Assembly (NCBI GenBank): GCA_031553595.1
Contig: JAVBLI010000005.1
Location: 251,938 to 315,937 of the forward strand
DNA from: RGIG3701 sp031553595
Lineage (GTDB): Bacteria > Planctomycetota > Planctomycetia > Pirellulales > Thermoguttaceae
Direction of reading: 5' to 3'
Length of the DNA stretch: 64,000 nucleotides
Positions 26,231 through 34,096 of this stretch are shown here, in pieces. The notes under the pieces are model-generated. The model did not search any database and was not told the origin of the DNA. It saw nothing but the letters and a program-made list of their open reading frames with translations. Each line of letters begins with the position of its first letter. Position 1 is the first letter of the stretch. Both the position numbers and the translations under genes were made by a program.

Positions 26231-26896
26231 ATGTACGAAGTGGAACAGAAGTTTAAACTGACGGATTCAGACGATTTTCTTGCGAAGGTGGCGGAACTGG
26301 GGGCCGTCTGGACTGTCCGGGTGGAGGAAACGGATACATATTACCAGCATCCGGGGCGTGATTTTTCCCGGACAGATGAGGCCCTGCGTATTCGCCGCCA
26401 GGTGAAATATGGGATGGAAGCACAAAATTTGAGTGAAAATGCGGGGGATGCAAAATTTGCGTCGCCGAAATTCGCTTGTTTCATCACGTATAAAGGTGCC
26501 CGGCTGGCCACGGAAACGAAAACCCGGCCAGAAATCGAGCTTCCCTTGGCGTTTTCCGAGCCGAAAATGGAGGAAATCGGGTCGCTGGAGGAACTCACGG
26601 CCGCCACCCGTGCGTGGGGGGATTTGCTGACGGCGCTTGGCTTTCGCGAAGTGCGTCCGGTAAGGAAAACACGACAAAAGGCGTGGTTTTTGTGGGATGT
26701 TCACCGCGTGGAAATTTCTTATGATGAGGTGCCGCCGACCGGAAAATGGGCGGAAATAGAGGTGATGGCGGAGGATTTAACCCAACTTCCGGCGGCGGAG
26801 GCAGTCATTCGCACGCTGGCGGGGAAGCTGGGCCTGACGCAGGTGGAGAAACACAGTTATTTGGAACTGGTCATGCAGGCGGATATGGAAAAATGA
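26231..26896 (+). CDS. CYTH-domain protein (class IV adenylyl cyclase/triphosphatase-like)
   Basis: This 221-residue triphosphate tunnel metalloenzyme has an N-terminal EVEQKFKL carrying the ExExK signature. Further landmarks are ETDTYYQHPGRDFSRTDEAL, ALRIRR, FITYKGARL, ETKTRPEIELPL and the late WAEIEVMAED strand. It resembles the CyaB-type branch, which may act on ATP, thiamine triphosphate or inorganic polyphosphate; which of these cannot be told from sequence. A family A element follows. Confidence 0.85.
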   Translation: MYEVEQKFKLTDSDDFLAKVAELGAVWTVRVEETDTYYQHPGRDFSRTDEALRIRRQVKYGMEAQNLSENAGDAKFASPKFACFITYKGARLATETKTRPEIELPLAFSEPKMEEIGSLEELTAATRAWGDLLTALGFREVRPVRKTRQKAWFLWDVHRVEISYDEVPPTGKWAEIEVMAEDLTQLPAAEAVIRTLAGKLGLTQVEKHSYLELVMQADMEK

Positions 26897-26902
26897 ACCG
26901 TA

Positions 26903-27080
26903 TTAGAGCATTTTCTGAGTGATTTTGGACAAGAACAGCAGCCGGGACTGGAGCGGGGCGCAATGACCGGATCGAAGTGGGGAAAAAATTGGCCATTCTA
27001 TCCGGTCACTCCGTTACGCTGCGCTTCACTTCGTTCCCGGCTGCCGTTCTTGCGTCCAGATGAATTTCGAAAATGCGTCA
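26903..27080. repeat. family A element, copy A6 (near full length)
   Basis: The outer ends are TTAGAGCATTTT (26903-26914) and AAAATGCGTCAA (about 27070-27081). The core hairpin at 26933-27051 runs from GAACAGCAGCCGGGACTG to GTTCCCGGCTGCCGTTCT. The TGA stop of the minus-strand gene at 27078 lies in the right terminus. Confidence 0.88.
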
Positions 27081-27665
27081 ATCCCGGAATAATTCGTCGT
27101 CGTCCAGCAGTTCCGCCTCTTCTCCGGGCGGCATTGCCAGTTGCGAGAGCAGTTGCAGCAGGCTGTTAAGATGCACCAGACGCGGGCCGAAACGGTCGAT
27201 AAACTCGTTTACCATGTAATCGCCATACTCCAGCGAGGTTCCGGAATCATCGATTTCCGAGACCATTTTGTCATAATATTCTGACTGCACGCGGCCGAGC
27301 ATTTCCAGGGCCGAGCGGCATGCCAGCGACAGCTGCGGGTGCGCCGCCCGCCACTGTTTCAGTTCCATCGCCCGCTGCTGTGCCCCCTGGGACTGCATGC
27401 TGATCATCTGGGCGTGCATGCTGCTCTGCCGCCGCTGGTGGTCCAGCAGTTCGCGCATACAGTTCATCATCTCGGCGTGCTGCCGCTGCTGCTGTGCCAT
27501 CATCTGTTTTTGCTGCGAGATAATCTGCTGCTGAAGGATGATTTGGTCGTTCTGAAACTGCTTTACCGAGTCAGGCCCCACCGATTCCGGCGGCGAAACC
27601 ATACTCGTAACATCAATCTGGCTGAAAATCGGCTGGCGTTGCGGGGTGTGGGAAGGTTCGGTCAT
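27078..27665 (-). CDS. Gln/Met-rich coiled-coil protein, unknown function
   Basis: The start at 27665 has a perfect GGAGGAA site; an ATG nine codons upstream does not. The 195-residue product has a long Gln/Met-rich heptad region (ILQQQIISQQKQMMAQQQRQ) that should form a coiled coil at about 40-105. A compact helical tail and an acidic end (EEAELLDDDELF) follow. No signal peptide is present. I do not recognise the family. Its stop lies in a family A terminus. Confidence 0.7.
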   Translation of the reverse strand: MTEPSHTPQRQPIFSQIDVTSMVSPPESVGPDSVKQFQNDQIILQQQIISQQKQMMAQQQRQHAEMMNCMRELLDHQRRQSSMHAQMISMQSQGAQQRAMELKQWRAAHPQLSLACRSALEMLGRVQSEYYDKMVSEIDDSGTSLEYGDYMVNEFIDRFGPRLVHLNSLLQLLSQLAMPPGEEAELLDDDELFRD

Positions 27666-27890
27666 GATTTCCTCCGGGGTTCTGACACGCAATAAATATC
27701 ATCCCTTAATTATACACCCGATTTCCTGAAAAAGCGAGAAGAAAGGAAGAAAATCGATAATTTCTCAAAAATTTCCGTTTCGTCTGTTTTTTCCTTGAAA
27801 ATTTAAAAAAACATGCCATAATATAATGGTAATGTCGGCGATTAAGGAATAATTGTGTGGTGTGAATCCTTTTTTGCGTGAGGAAGTACC

Positions 27891-29453
27891 ATGAGCGTCT
27901 GGAAATCTGCGTTTTTGTTTGTCGGACTGACGGTCGCGGCCGTCGTTCTCGGGGGAAATTTTCCCGCTTGCAGCCGAGCTGCCGACTTGATCGCCGAGTG
28001 GCGTTTTGATGACGCGACGAACTTCGGGAAAGACTCGTCCGGTAACGGCTGGCACATGGTTTTCGGTACCGCGAACGGCTCGCAGGTCACGCCCAACGTC
28101 GACCCGGCATACACCCGCGGCGAGTTGAAAACCACCACGCCCACCGGTCTGGGAACAGCCTTCTATGGACTCCGATCCGACGGTAAAGGAGAAGAAGCCG
28201 GTTTTTATGCCGATTTTACCAAGGGCGGCACGCAGACCGCGATGGACATGGCGTCTTATACGGTGAGTTTCTGGTTTAATCCCGCCGCCGGCGCGAATTC
28301 GCCAATCCAGTCCAACGGCGGATGGGGGAGTTTTAATGCCCATAATTACGCCGACCAACGCGATTTTTATATCGGCTACAGCGTAGACGCCCGCTTCAGC
28401 ATGCCGTTTCGCCTGGAGCTCGACCAGTGGCAATACATTTCCTACACTTATGATTACAACGGGGCCGGCGGTGCCAACGCGGCCGTCTATCTCAACGGCG
28501 AATTAAAACAAACGGCCAACTGGTCCGGTGTCGGCGCACCCGCGTGGAGCTGGTTCGGCATCACCCAGAATGAGTGGCTCAACGGCGGAATCGACGACTT
28601 CACCCTTTGGTCCGGTGCCATGAATCAGAACACCGTGGCCCGCATGAACGCCATGGCGAAAATCGGAAACGCTTCCGACATTCTCGCCGCGCCCGGCTCG
28701 CTGCAAGAGGCCGTTCTCAACGACAGCCCGATGGCGTACTGGCGGTTTAACGAGGGCGCCGGCGCGACGACGTTTTTCGACATGACCGACAACGGCAGAA
28801 ATATGGTTTACGTCACGGACGGCCTGACGGTGAATGGCGCCGGCGGGAAAAATATCCGCGGGGAAAACGCCGTTTATCTCACCAACGAGAATCCGCAGGA
28901 TCTCAATAAAGTCCAACTCCACGCCGCCGGCCTGGGCATTTCCGGCGACTACACCGTCGAATTCTGGCTCAACCCTGATTCCTTCGACTCCCAGCTCCGT
29001 GTGCGCGGCGACGTCGACAACTGGAAAACCTTCACGATGCACACGGCCGACATCGATGGCGACACGGCGAACCTTTACATCGGTTCCGACATCGACAATC
29101 GCATCGCGAAATCTACGGGCGTGCTTACCCTTGACGACTGGAACCACGTGGTCTTCACCCTCGACGATGCGGGCCTGTATTCTCTCTTTATCAACGGCGA
29201 GCTGACCGATACCCATGGCGGCGGCAGTACCGACACGTTCAACGAGCTGTTCCTCCACGGGCTGTCCGGTTTTCTCAGCGACATGGCCGTTTATAATTAT
29301 GCCCTGACGCTGGAGCAGGTCCAGAATCATTACCTGCTGGGGGGGGGAATGGGCGACGCAGCGGCGGCACCCGAGCCGGCCACGTGGGTAATGCTCGTCC
29401 TGGGCGCGACGGGCCTGTGTTTAATTAAGCGGCGGCGAGACGCCGAAAAGTAG
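27891..29453 (+). CDS. double LamG-domain PEP-CTERM secreted protein
   Basis: This 520-residue exported protein has a signal peptide (WKSAFLFVGLTVAAVVLGG), then two concanavalin-like LamG domains (about 35-260 and 275-490). Each begins with an EWRFDD/YWRFNEG strand and contains DQWQYISYTYD or DDWNHVVFTLD. The C-terminal PEPATWVMLVLGATGLCLIK followed by RRRD is a PEP-CTERM sorting signal, recognised by an XrtA-type exosortase that anchors or releases the protein at the surface. Its function is probably carbohydrate or matrix binding. The stop is 5 bp from the stop of the convergent lipoprotein gene. Confidence 0.9.
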   Translation: MSVWKSAFLFVGLTVAAVVLGGNFPACSRAADLIAEWRFDDATNFGKDSSGNGWHMVFGTANGSQVTPNVDPAYTRGELKTTTPTGLGTAFYGLRSDGKGEEAGFYADFTKGGTQTAMDMASYTVSFWFNPAAGANSPIQSNGGWGSFNAHNYADQRDFYIGYSVDARFSMPFRLELDQWQYISYTYDYNGAGGANAAVYLNGELKQTANWSGVGAPAWSWFGITQNEWLNGGIDDFTLWSGAMNQNTVARMNAMAKIGNASDILAAPGSLQEAVLNDSPMAYWRFNEGAGATTFFDMTDNGRNMVYVTDGLTVNGAGGKNIRGENAVYLTNENPQDLNKVQLHAAGLGISGDYTVEFWLNPDSFDSQLRVRGDVDNWKTFTMHTADIDGDTANLYIGSDIDNRIAKSTGVLTLDDWNHVVFTLDDAGLYSLFINGELTDTHGGGSTDTFNELFLHGLSGFLSDMAVYNYALTLEQVQNHYLLGGGMGDAAAAPEPATWVMLVLGATGLCLIKRRRDAEK

Positions 29454-29458
29454 AATGA

Positions 29459-30589
29459 TCACCCCGCCGGCGGTTCGAATCGGCTGAAGTCCGGGTCGTA
29501 TTTTAGCCGCGGGTCTGCCTGAACAGAAATCCGGTAAAGCTGTTTCGCATCTTCCGGCTGGCCAAGCCGCACCAGCGCCATGCAGCGGAACAGGTTTAGA
29601 TACGGGTCGCGCCCGATGATCGTGTCGATGCGGTCCATACTCCGCAGCACTTCTGTATACAGCCCTTTACTGAAAAGATAATCCAGCGAGAGGAAATCGA
29701 CGCACGGGTCATTTTTCATATTCTGGCGCAGGTCGGCCATGACGTACAGGTACACATTCGGGTCGGCGTGCCGCATGGCCGCGTTCAGACGCAGGATTTG
29801 CAGCGTCTTGTTCATCCGCAGCTCTTCAGGCAGGATGTCGAAGAGGTCGAGCGTCTGCTGAAAATTGCTTTTTTCATACGCCTCGAAGATGGCCTGGATG
29901 ATCTGCATGTTTTCGCGGAACTGGATCTGCACGACTTCCGTCATACGCACCGCCGGGATGTTACTGCCGTAATTCCGCATGCCGCCGACGTAAAGCTCCG
30001 GGGCCAGAGTCTGGCGGATGCTGTCCGTATACGTTTCGCTGAAATGAAACATGAAAATTTCTCGCACCGCCAACAGATTCCCCGGGCCGTGATGGAGGTA
30101 CAGATGATGGTAATCCACGCCGCCGTCCGGGTCGATGTACCGGAACATGAGCACGCGCTCCCCGGAACGGGCGTCGGCCACTTCTTTCAGTCGCAGGAAA
30201 TGGTATGATCCGCCGCGTTTCACTTTTTCGGAAATGTGCCGCGCGACACCGCCGGACTGCGTCAACGAGCCCAGCAGGTCTTTTCGCCGGTACGTTCCTT
30301 CCTTGCGGTTCTCCGGCAAGTCCCGCAAAACCGCGTCCGAGATTGCGCCCCAGTCCATCACCCGGGCGAACATGCCTTCATCCTCGCGCAGCGATTTTTC
30401 GAGTGTCACCCCGAACGAAATGGCTTCCTCCTCCGTTACCGGTGGGCGATTTTCCGCTTTTTCAGTAGCCCCGTCCGTCGGCGGCGCATTCACACGTGAG
30501 AAGTCCAGCCGCTCGCCGCACCCCGTCACCGCCAGCAGCGGAGCCAAGCACATCAGCGCAAAAAAAATAGGCACATAAGTATTTTTCAT
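29459..30589 (-). CDS. lipoprotein with helical-repeat C-terminus, unknown function
   Basis: ATG 30589 begins a lipoprotein signal (VPIFFALMCLAPLLAVTGC, lipobox VTGC). The 376-residue product has a disordered Pro/Glu tether, a central domain (RKDLLGSLTQSGGVARHISE, then YHFLRLKEVADARSGERVLM) and a C-terminal TPR-like helical region of about 130 residues (LDFLSLDYLFSKGLYTEVLR, ALVRLGQPEDAKQLYRISVQ). I recognise it only as a planctomycete conserved type. It probably faces the periplasm. Confidence 0.75.
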   Translation of the reverse strand: MKNTYVPIFFALMCLAPLLAVTGCGERLDFSRVNAPPTDGATEKAENRPPVTEEEAISFGVTLEKSLREDEGMFARVMDWGAISDAVLRDLPENRKEGTYRRKDLLGSLTQSGGVARHISEKVKRGGSYHFLRLKEVADARSGERVLMFRYIDPDGGVDYHHLYLHHGPGNLLAVREIFMFHFSETYTDSIRQTLAPELYVGGMRNYGSNIPAVRMTEVVQIQFRENMQIIQAIFEAYEKSNFQQTLDLFDILPEELRMNKTLQILRLNAAMRHADPNVYLYVMADLRQNMKNDPCVDFLSLDYLFSKGLYTEVLRSMDRIDTIIGRDPYLNLFRCMALVRLGQPEDAKQLYRISVQADPRLKYDPDFSRFEPPAG

Positions 30590-30626
30590 GTGCCTAAAAT
30601 ACAGAATTCCACCGTTACGGTCAACC

Positions 30627-30656
30627 CCAATTATCAATTTTCAATTGTCAATTCCC
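30627..30656. repeat. solitary arm of family D periodic repeat; supplies pheA stop
   Basis: CCAATTATCAATTTTCAATT followed by GTCAATTCCCC is a single arm of the AATTGACAATTGATAATTG-like family. The pheA stop TGA is read from AATTGA within it. Confidence 0.7.
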
Positions 30657-31730
30657 CCCAAATCCCTCCGTATAACATCCCAGGAACCGGTAAAACACGG
30701 CCTGACGCTCGATTTCGGTGAGAATTTCCCGCACGTTCGGATCATGATCGCTGGCCGCGAAGTCCACATAAAACGCGAAATCCGTGCTCTCGTCCGGCAC
30801 CGAATCGATCCGCGTGAGGTTAATACCGGCATCCGAAAACAGCTTCAGCATTTCGAACAGCGCCCCGGGGCGATCCGAAATCGAAAACACCAGCGAGCAC
30901 TTATTTCCGCCATTGGTCTGCGGCTGTTTCGCGATGACGGCGAAGCGAGTCCGCGTGTCTTTCATGTTCCCCACGCCGTCATAAAGCTGCTCGAGATTAT
31001 AATACCTCCCCGCCAACTTGCCGGCAATCGCCGCCGCACCCTCCGGCGCCTCCTCCGCAATCATCTTCGCCGCCCCCGCGGTGTCATAATACGGAACCGG
31101 CTCCAGGTGCATCATCTCAAGAAATTTCGAGCATTCCGCCAACGCCGCCGGATGGGAATACACGCGTCTCAGCGACCGAAAATCCGACCCCGGCGCGATC
31201 AGCAGGCAGTGCCGCATCGTCATTTCCACCGCTCCGACGATATAAAGCGGCGGATTCGCGTTCCGCAAAATACCGTTCACGTGGCTCACGATCCCACCCG
31301 CCGCGTTCTCGATGGGCACGATCCCATACTCGTACGAACCCTCGCTGACACCATGAAAAATATCGTTAAACTCCATACACGGAATCGGCACCACCTCCTC
31401 GTTCCACATCCTCGCGGCTTCCTCGCTGAACGCCCCATGCTCGCCCTGGAACGCCACCAGCGGCTTCTCCTCCATCTGAATACGCTTGCTTTCCGTAAAA
31501 ATAATACTGTAAATTTCGTGAATCACCTCCGACGACAAAAGCGACCGCTCCCGCCCCATGAGGCTGTCGAGAATCTCTCTCTCGCGCGATGGCACGTTCA
31601 CATCCTGCTTCGTTTCCTTCTTGAAGCGAATGACCAGCCGCGCGACTTCAATGCGCTTTTGCAGCATCTGCAACAAATTCGTGTCGATCCGGTCGATCTC
31701 CTTGCGGAGGGATTTCAAACTGAGTTCCAT
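30648..31730 (-). CDS. pheA: bifunctional chorismate mutase / prephenate dehydratase
   Basis: PheA converts chorismate to prephenate and then phenylpyruvate in phenylalanine synthesis. In the 360-residue protein, residues 1-88 form the mutase (RKEIDRIDTNLLQMLQKRIE, VPSREREIL). Residues 90-270 form the dehydratase (VAFQGEHGAFSEEAA, VPIENAAGG, and the catalytic TRF in KDTRTRFAVIA). Residues 280-350 form an ACT domain for feedback by phenylalanine. The usual ESRP motif of the ACT domain reads DSVP (TRIDSVPDE), so feedback sensitivity may differ. The final residues and stop abut a family D repeat. Confidence 0.94.
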   Translation of the reverse strand: MELSLKSLRKEIDRIDTNLLQMLQKRIEVARLVIRFKKETKQDVNVPSREREILDSLMGRERSLLSSEVIHEIYSIIFTESKRIQMEEKPLVAFQGEHGAFSEEAARMWNEEVVPIPCMEFNDIFHGVSEGSYEYGIVPIENAAGGIVSHVNGILRNANPPLYIVGAVEMTMRHCLLIAPGSDFRSLRRVYSHPAALAECSKFLEMMHLEPVPYYDTAGAAKMIAEEAPEGAAAIAGKLAGRYYNLEQLYDGVGNMKDTRTRFAVIAKQPQTNGGNKCSLVFSISDRPGALFEMLKLFSDAGINLTRIDSVPDESTDFAFYVDFAASDHDPNVREILTEIERQAVFYRFLGCYTEGFGGN

Positions 31731-32050
31731 GAATGGGCTCCTTATAAAAAATGCGTGGAAAAATACACCAAGACTTTATTTTTTTTGCGGACTCCGGACG
31801 TGCGTACCACCCCGGCATAAGAAAAGAGAAAATCGAAACGCGTTTTACGCCTGGTAATAAAATCGCCCGGAGTAGGTAAAGAACAGCGCATAATGTGGCT
31901 TCTGAAAGATTTGCCAGCAGCTGTGGTGGGCGGAAGTGTCCATTTTTACAGAGTTTACAGCAAGTGAAAACTTACAGTGACGAAATTAACGGATTCAGTA
32001 TACCACCCGCCGCGAATCCGTCAAGCCGGGGATGCGAATTTAATTCGTCA
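31731..32050. other. AT-rich gap upstream of pheA
   Basis: This stretch precedes the minus-strand pheA and should hold its promoter. I found no convincing hexamer pair. GGATTC / GAATCC can form a short stem near 32000. No gene or RNA is recognised. Confidence 0.4.
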
Positions 32051-32052
32051 CA

Positions 32053-32155
32053 AGAACAACAGCCCGAAGCGTAAGCGAGGGATGAGCGCTGCCGAAAGTT
32101 ATAGCGTATCGGCGGGCGACGCTCATCCCTCGCTTACGCTTCGGGCTGTTGTTTT
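32053..32155. repeat. family B hairpin (shares outer ends with family A)
   Basis: AGAACAACAGCCCGAAGCG pairs with CGCTTCGGGCTGTTGTTTT, and GAGGGATGAGCG pairs with CGCTCATCCCTC further in. The interior differs from family A, but AAGAACAACAGCC mirrors the AAGAACAGCAGCC ends of family A. It lies 17 bp after the grpE stop. Confidence 0.88.
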
Positions 32156-32171
32156 TTAATTTCACCCGATT

Positions 32172-32792
32172 TTACGACTTCCCTTTCGACACAATCACCT
32201 GCGCCGGACGCACCACGCGGTCGGCCAGCAGATATCCCTCCTGTGCTACGTGCACCACCGTATTCGGCGCCACTTCGTCCGACTCGAACTGCTGAATCGC
32301 CTGGTGAAAATTCGGGTCGAACGGCTGATTCAGGGCCGCGATCTGTGTGCATTTTTGGCTTTCCAGCGCTTTTTCGAATTGCCGGCGTACCATCCGCACA
32401 CCTTCCAGCAGCGGGTCGTCAGGATCCTGTTTTTCCGCCGCCTCGATCGCCCGGCCGAGATTATCCATCACGGGCAGAATCTCGCGGATCATGTCCATCG
32501 CGCGATATTTATTTGCGTCTTCCAGCTCCCTCGCTGCACGGCGGCGATAATTCTCCAGCTCCGCCATGATGCGCAGTGAGCGTTCTTTTTCGTCGGTCAG
32601 CGCTTTTTCCAGCTCCGTGAGTTTGGCGTCCCGCTCAAAAAAATCTTTTCCCGCCGGGCCACGTTCCGCGGTATTTTCTTCTTCGCCATCCCCCATTTCG
32701 CGGCGGAAAATCTCTTCTAAATCCTCCCGCTCCATCGAGTGCGGCTTCTTCGGGTTATTCTCTTCGGGATTGTGTTTTTTTCCGAAAACCAT
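32172..32792 (-). CDS. grpE: GrpE nucleotide exchange factor
   Basis: GrpE releases ADP from DnaK. The 206-residue protein has a disordered acidic N-terminus, a long dimeric helix (about 70-115: LEKALTDEKERSLRIMAELE, NYRRRAARE) and the beta-wing (NQPFDPNFHQAIQQFESDEV, VVRPAQVIVS). The ATG at 32792 has AAAGGAG 9 bp upstream and lies 1 bp after the dnaJ stop, so the pair is coupled. The usual dnaK neighbour is absent here. Confidence 0.95.
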   Translation of the reverse strand: MVFGKKHNPEENNPKKPHSMEREDLEEIFRREMGDGEEENTAERGPAGKDFFERDAKLTELEKALTDEKERSLRIMAELENYRRRAARELEDANKYRAMDMIREILPVMDNLGRAIEAAEKQDPDDPLLEGVRMVRRQFEKALESQKCTQIAALNQPFDPNFHQAIQQFESDEVAPNTVVHVAQEGYLLADRVVRPAQVIVSKGKS

Positions 32793-32793
32793 A

Positions 32794-33975
32794 TCAGCTC
32801 TCCTTTTCTTCTTTTGCTTCATGTTCCGGGCACAGCGACTGGACGTAATCCTTGATTCGCGTGAAAAAGCCCTTTCGCTGCGGCAAAACGTGTGCGTGCT
32901 CCAGCTCCGCCATTTCGCGAAGCAGTTTTTCATACTCCGGCGTCAGCGTTTTCGGCACCTCGATCTGCACCGCCACGAGGATGTCGCCCCGGCGATCGCC
33001 CCGCATTTGCGGCAGGCCGAGATTATGCAGCCGAAACACATCGCCGTGCTGCGTGCCGGCCGGGAGTTTGAAATCCTGCTGGCCTTCGAGCGTTGGAATT
33101 TGAATCGTCGCGCCCAGGGACGCCTGCGAATACGTGATTGGCACGTGGCAAATCAGGTTTTTGCCGTCCAGCTTGAACACCTGGTGTTCGCGGATTCGCA
33201 CACTGATGAAGCAGTCGCCGGGGGGGCCGGCACCGACGCTTTCGTCGCCTTCGCCGGAAATCCGCAGTTGTGTGCGTTCGTCGATTCCCGCCGGGATGTC
33301 CACTTCCTGCTGCGAAATCGTCTGGAAAAGCCCCGCGCCGCGGCATGTCGGGCACGCCTGCTTCACGATTTTCCCGGCGCCGTTACAGTTCGGACACGTG
33401 GACTGCATGCGGAAAAAACCAGCCTGCTGCACCACCTGGCCGCGGCCGCCGCAGTAGCCGCACACTTCGGGCATTGTCCCCGGCTTCGCACCGCTGCCGT
33501 GACACATAGTGCATACGATTTTTCGGCGGATTTCGATTTTTTTCTTTACGCCCCGCGCGACTTCGATCAGATCCAGCTCCATGAGGATGCGGATGTCCTG
33601 CCCGCGTGCCGCCCGCTGTCGGCCTCGGCCGCCGCCACCTCCGCCATTGAAAAAATCCGCGAAACCGCCGCCGAACATGTCGCCGAACGCTTCGAAAATG
33701 TCGCTGATGTCGTGGAATCCACCGCCGCCACCGCCCGGCATGCCGTTAAGCCCCTGATGTCCGTAACGGTCGTAAACCGCCCGTTTTTCCGGGTTATGCA
33801 GCACCTCGAACGCCTCCGCGGCCTCCTTGAATTTTTCCATCGCCGCCTCGTCGCCCGGGTTGCGGTCGGGATGATACTGCATCGCCAGCTTGCGGTACGA
33901 CTGCGCGATCACATCCCCCGACGCGGTGCGCTCCACGCCGAGTATCTCGTAATAATCCCGTGTGACTTTGGACAT
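32794..33975 (-). CDS. dnaJ: DnaJ chaperone
   Basis: This is a full-length type I DnaJ of 393 residues. It has a J domain with YHPDRNPGDEAAMEKF (HPD near 34), a Gly/Phe linker (GMPGGGGGGFHD, FGGGFADFFNGGGGGG) and four CxxCxGxG zinc repeats (CTMCHGSG, CGYCGGRG, CPNCNGAG, CPTCRGAG). A C-terminal substrate domain follows. The ATG at 33975 gives the standard MSKVTRDYYEILGV start; an ATG two codons upstream is possible. The start abuts the family E inverted repeat that separates it from groEL2. Confidence 0.97.
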   Translation of the reverse strand: MSKVTRDYYEILGVERTASGDVIAQSYRKLAMQYHPDRNPGDEAAMEKFKEAAEAFEVLHNPEKRAVYDRYGHQGLNGMPGGGGGGFHDISDIFEAFGDMFGGGFADFFNGGGGGGRGRQRAARGQDIRILMELDLIEVARGVKKKIEIRRKIVCTMCHGSGAKPGTMPEVCGYCGGRGQVVQQAGFFRMQSTCPNCNGAGKIVKQACPTCRGAGLFQTISQQEVDIPAGIDERTQLRISGEGDESVGAGPPGDCFISVRIREHQVFKLDGKNLICHVPITYSQASLGATIQIPTLEGQQDFKLPAGTQHGDVFRLHNLGLPQMRGDRRGDILVAVQIEVPKTLTPEYEKLLREMAELEHAHVLPQRKGFFTRIKDYVQSLCPEHEAKEEKES

Positions 33976-33977
33976 GA

Positions 33978-34096
33978 GCAATAGGGGTTAGGGGTTTGGG
34001 ATTTGGGGTTAGGGAGGGAATGGACAATGGACAATGGACTTTTTGTTGCCCATTATCCATTTCCCTAATCCCAAACCCCTAACCCCAAGCCCCTAT
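33978..34096. repeat. family E inverted 7-bp periodic repeat
   Basis: The left arm repeats GGGGTTA/GGGGTTT/GGGATTT units, then ATGGACA units. The right arm mirrors both in reverse (CCCATTATCCATTTCCC, then CCCAAACCCCTAACCCC). The groEL2 stop TAG is the first three bases of the minus-strand arm (TAGGGGCTTGGGG), and the other end reaches within 2 bp of the dnaJ ATG. Confidence 0.9.

Noticed and set aside
33978..34096. A telomere-like GGGGTTA repeat.
   Set aside because: Only a few degenerate units are present and they are mirrored, so it is one of the periodic inverted repeats and not a telomere or origin.
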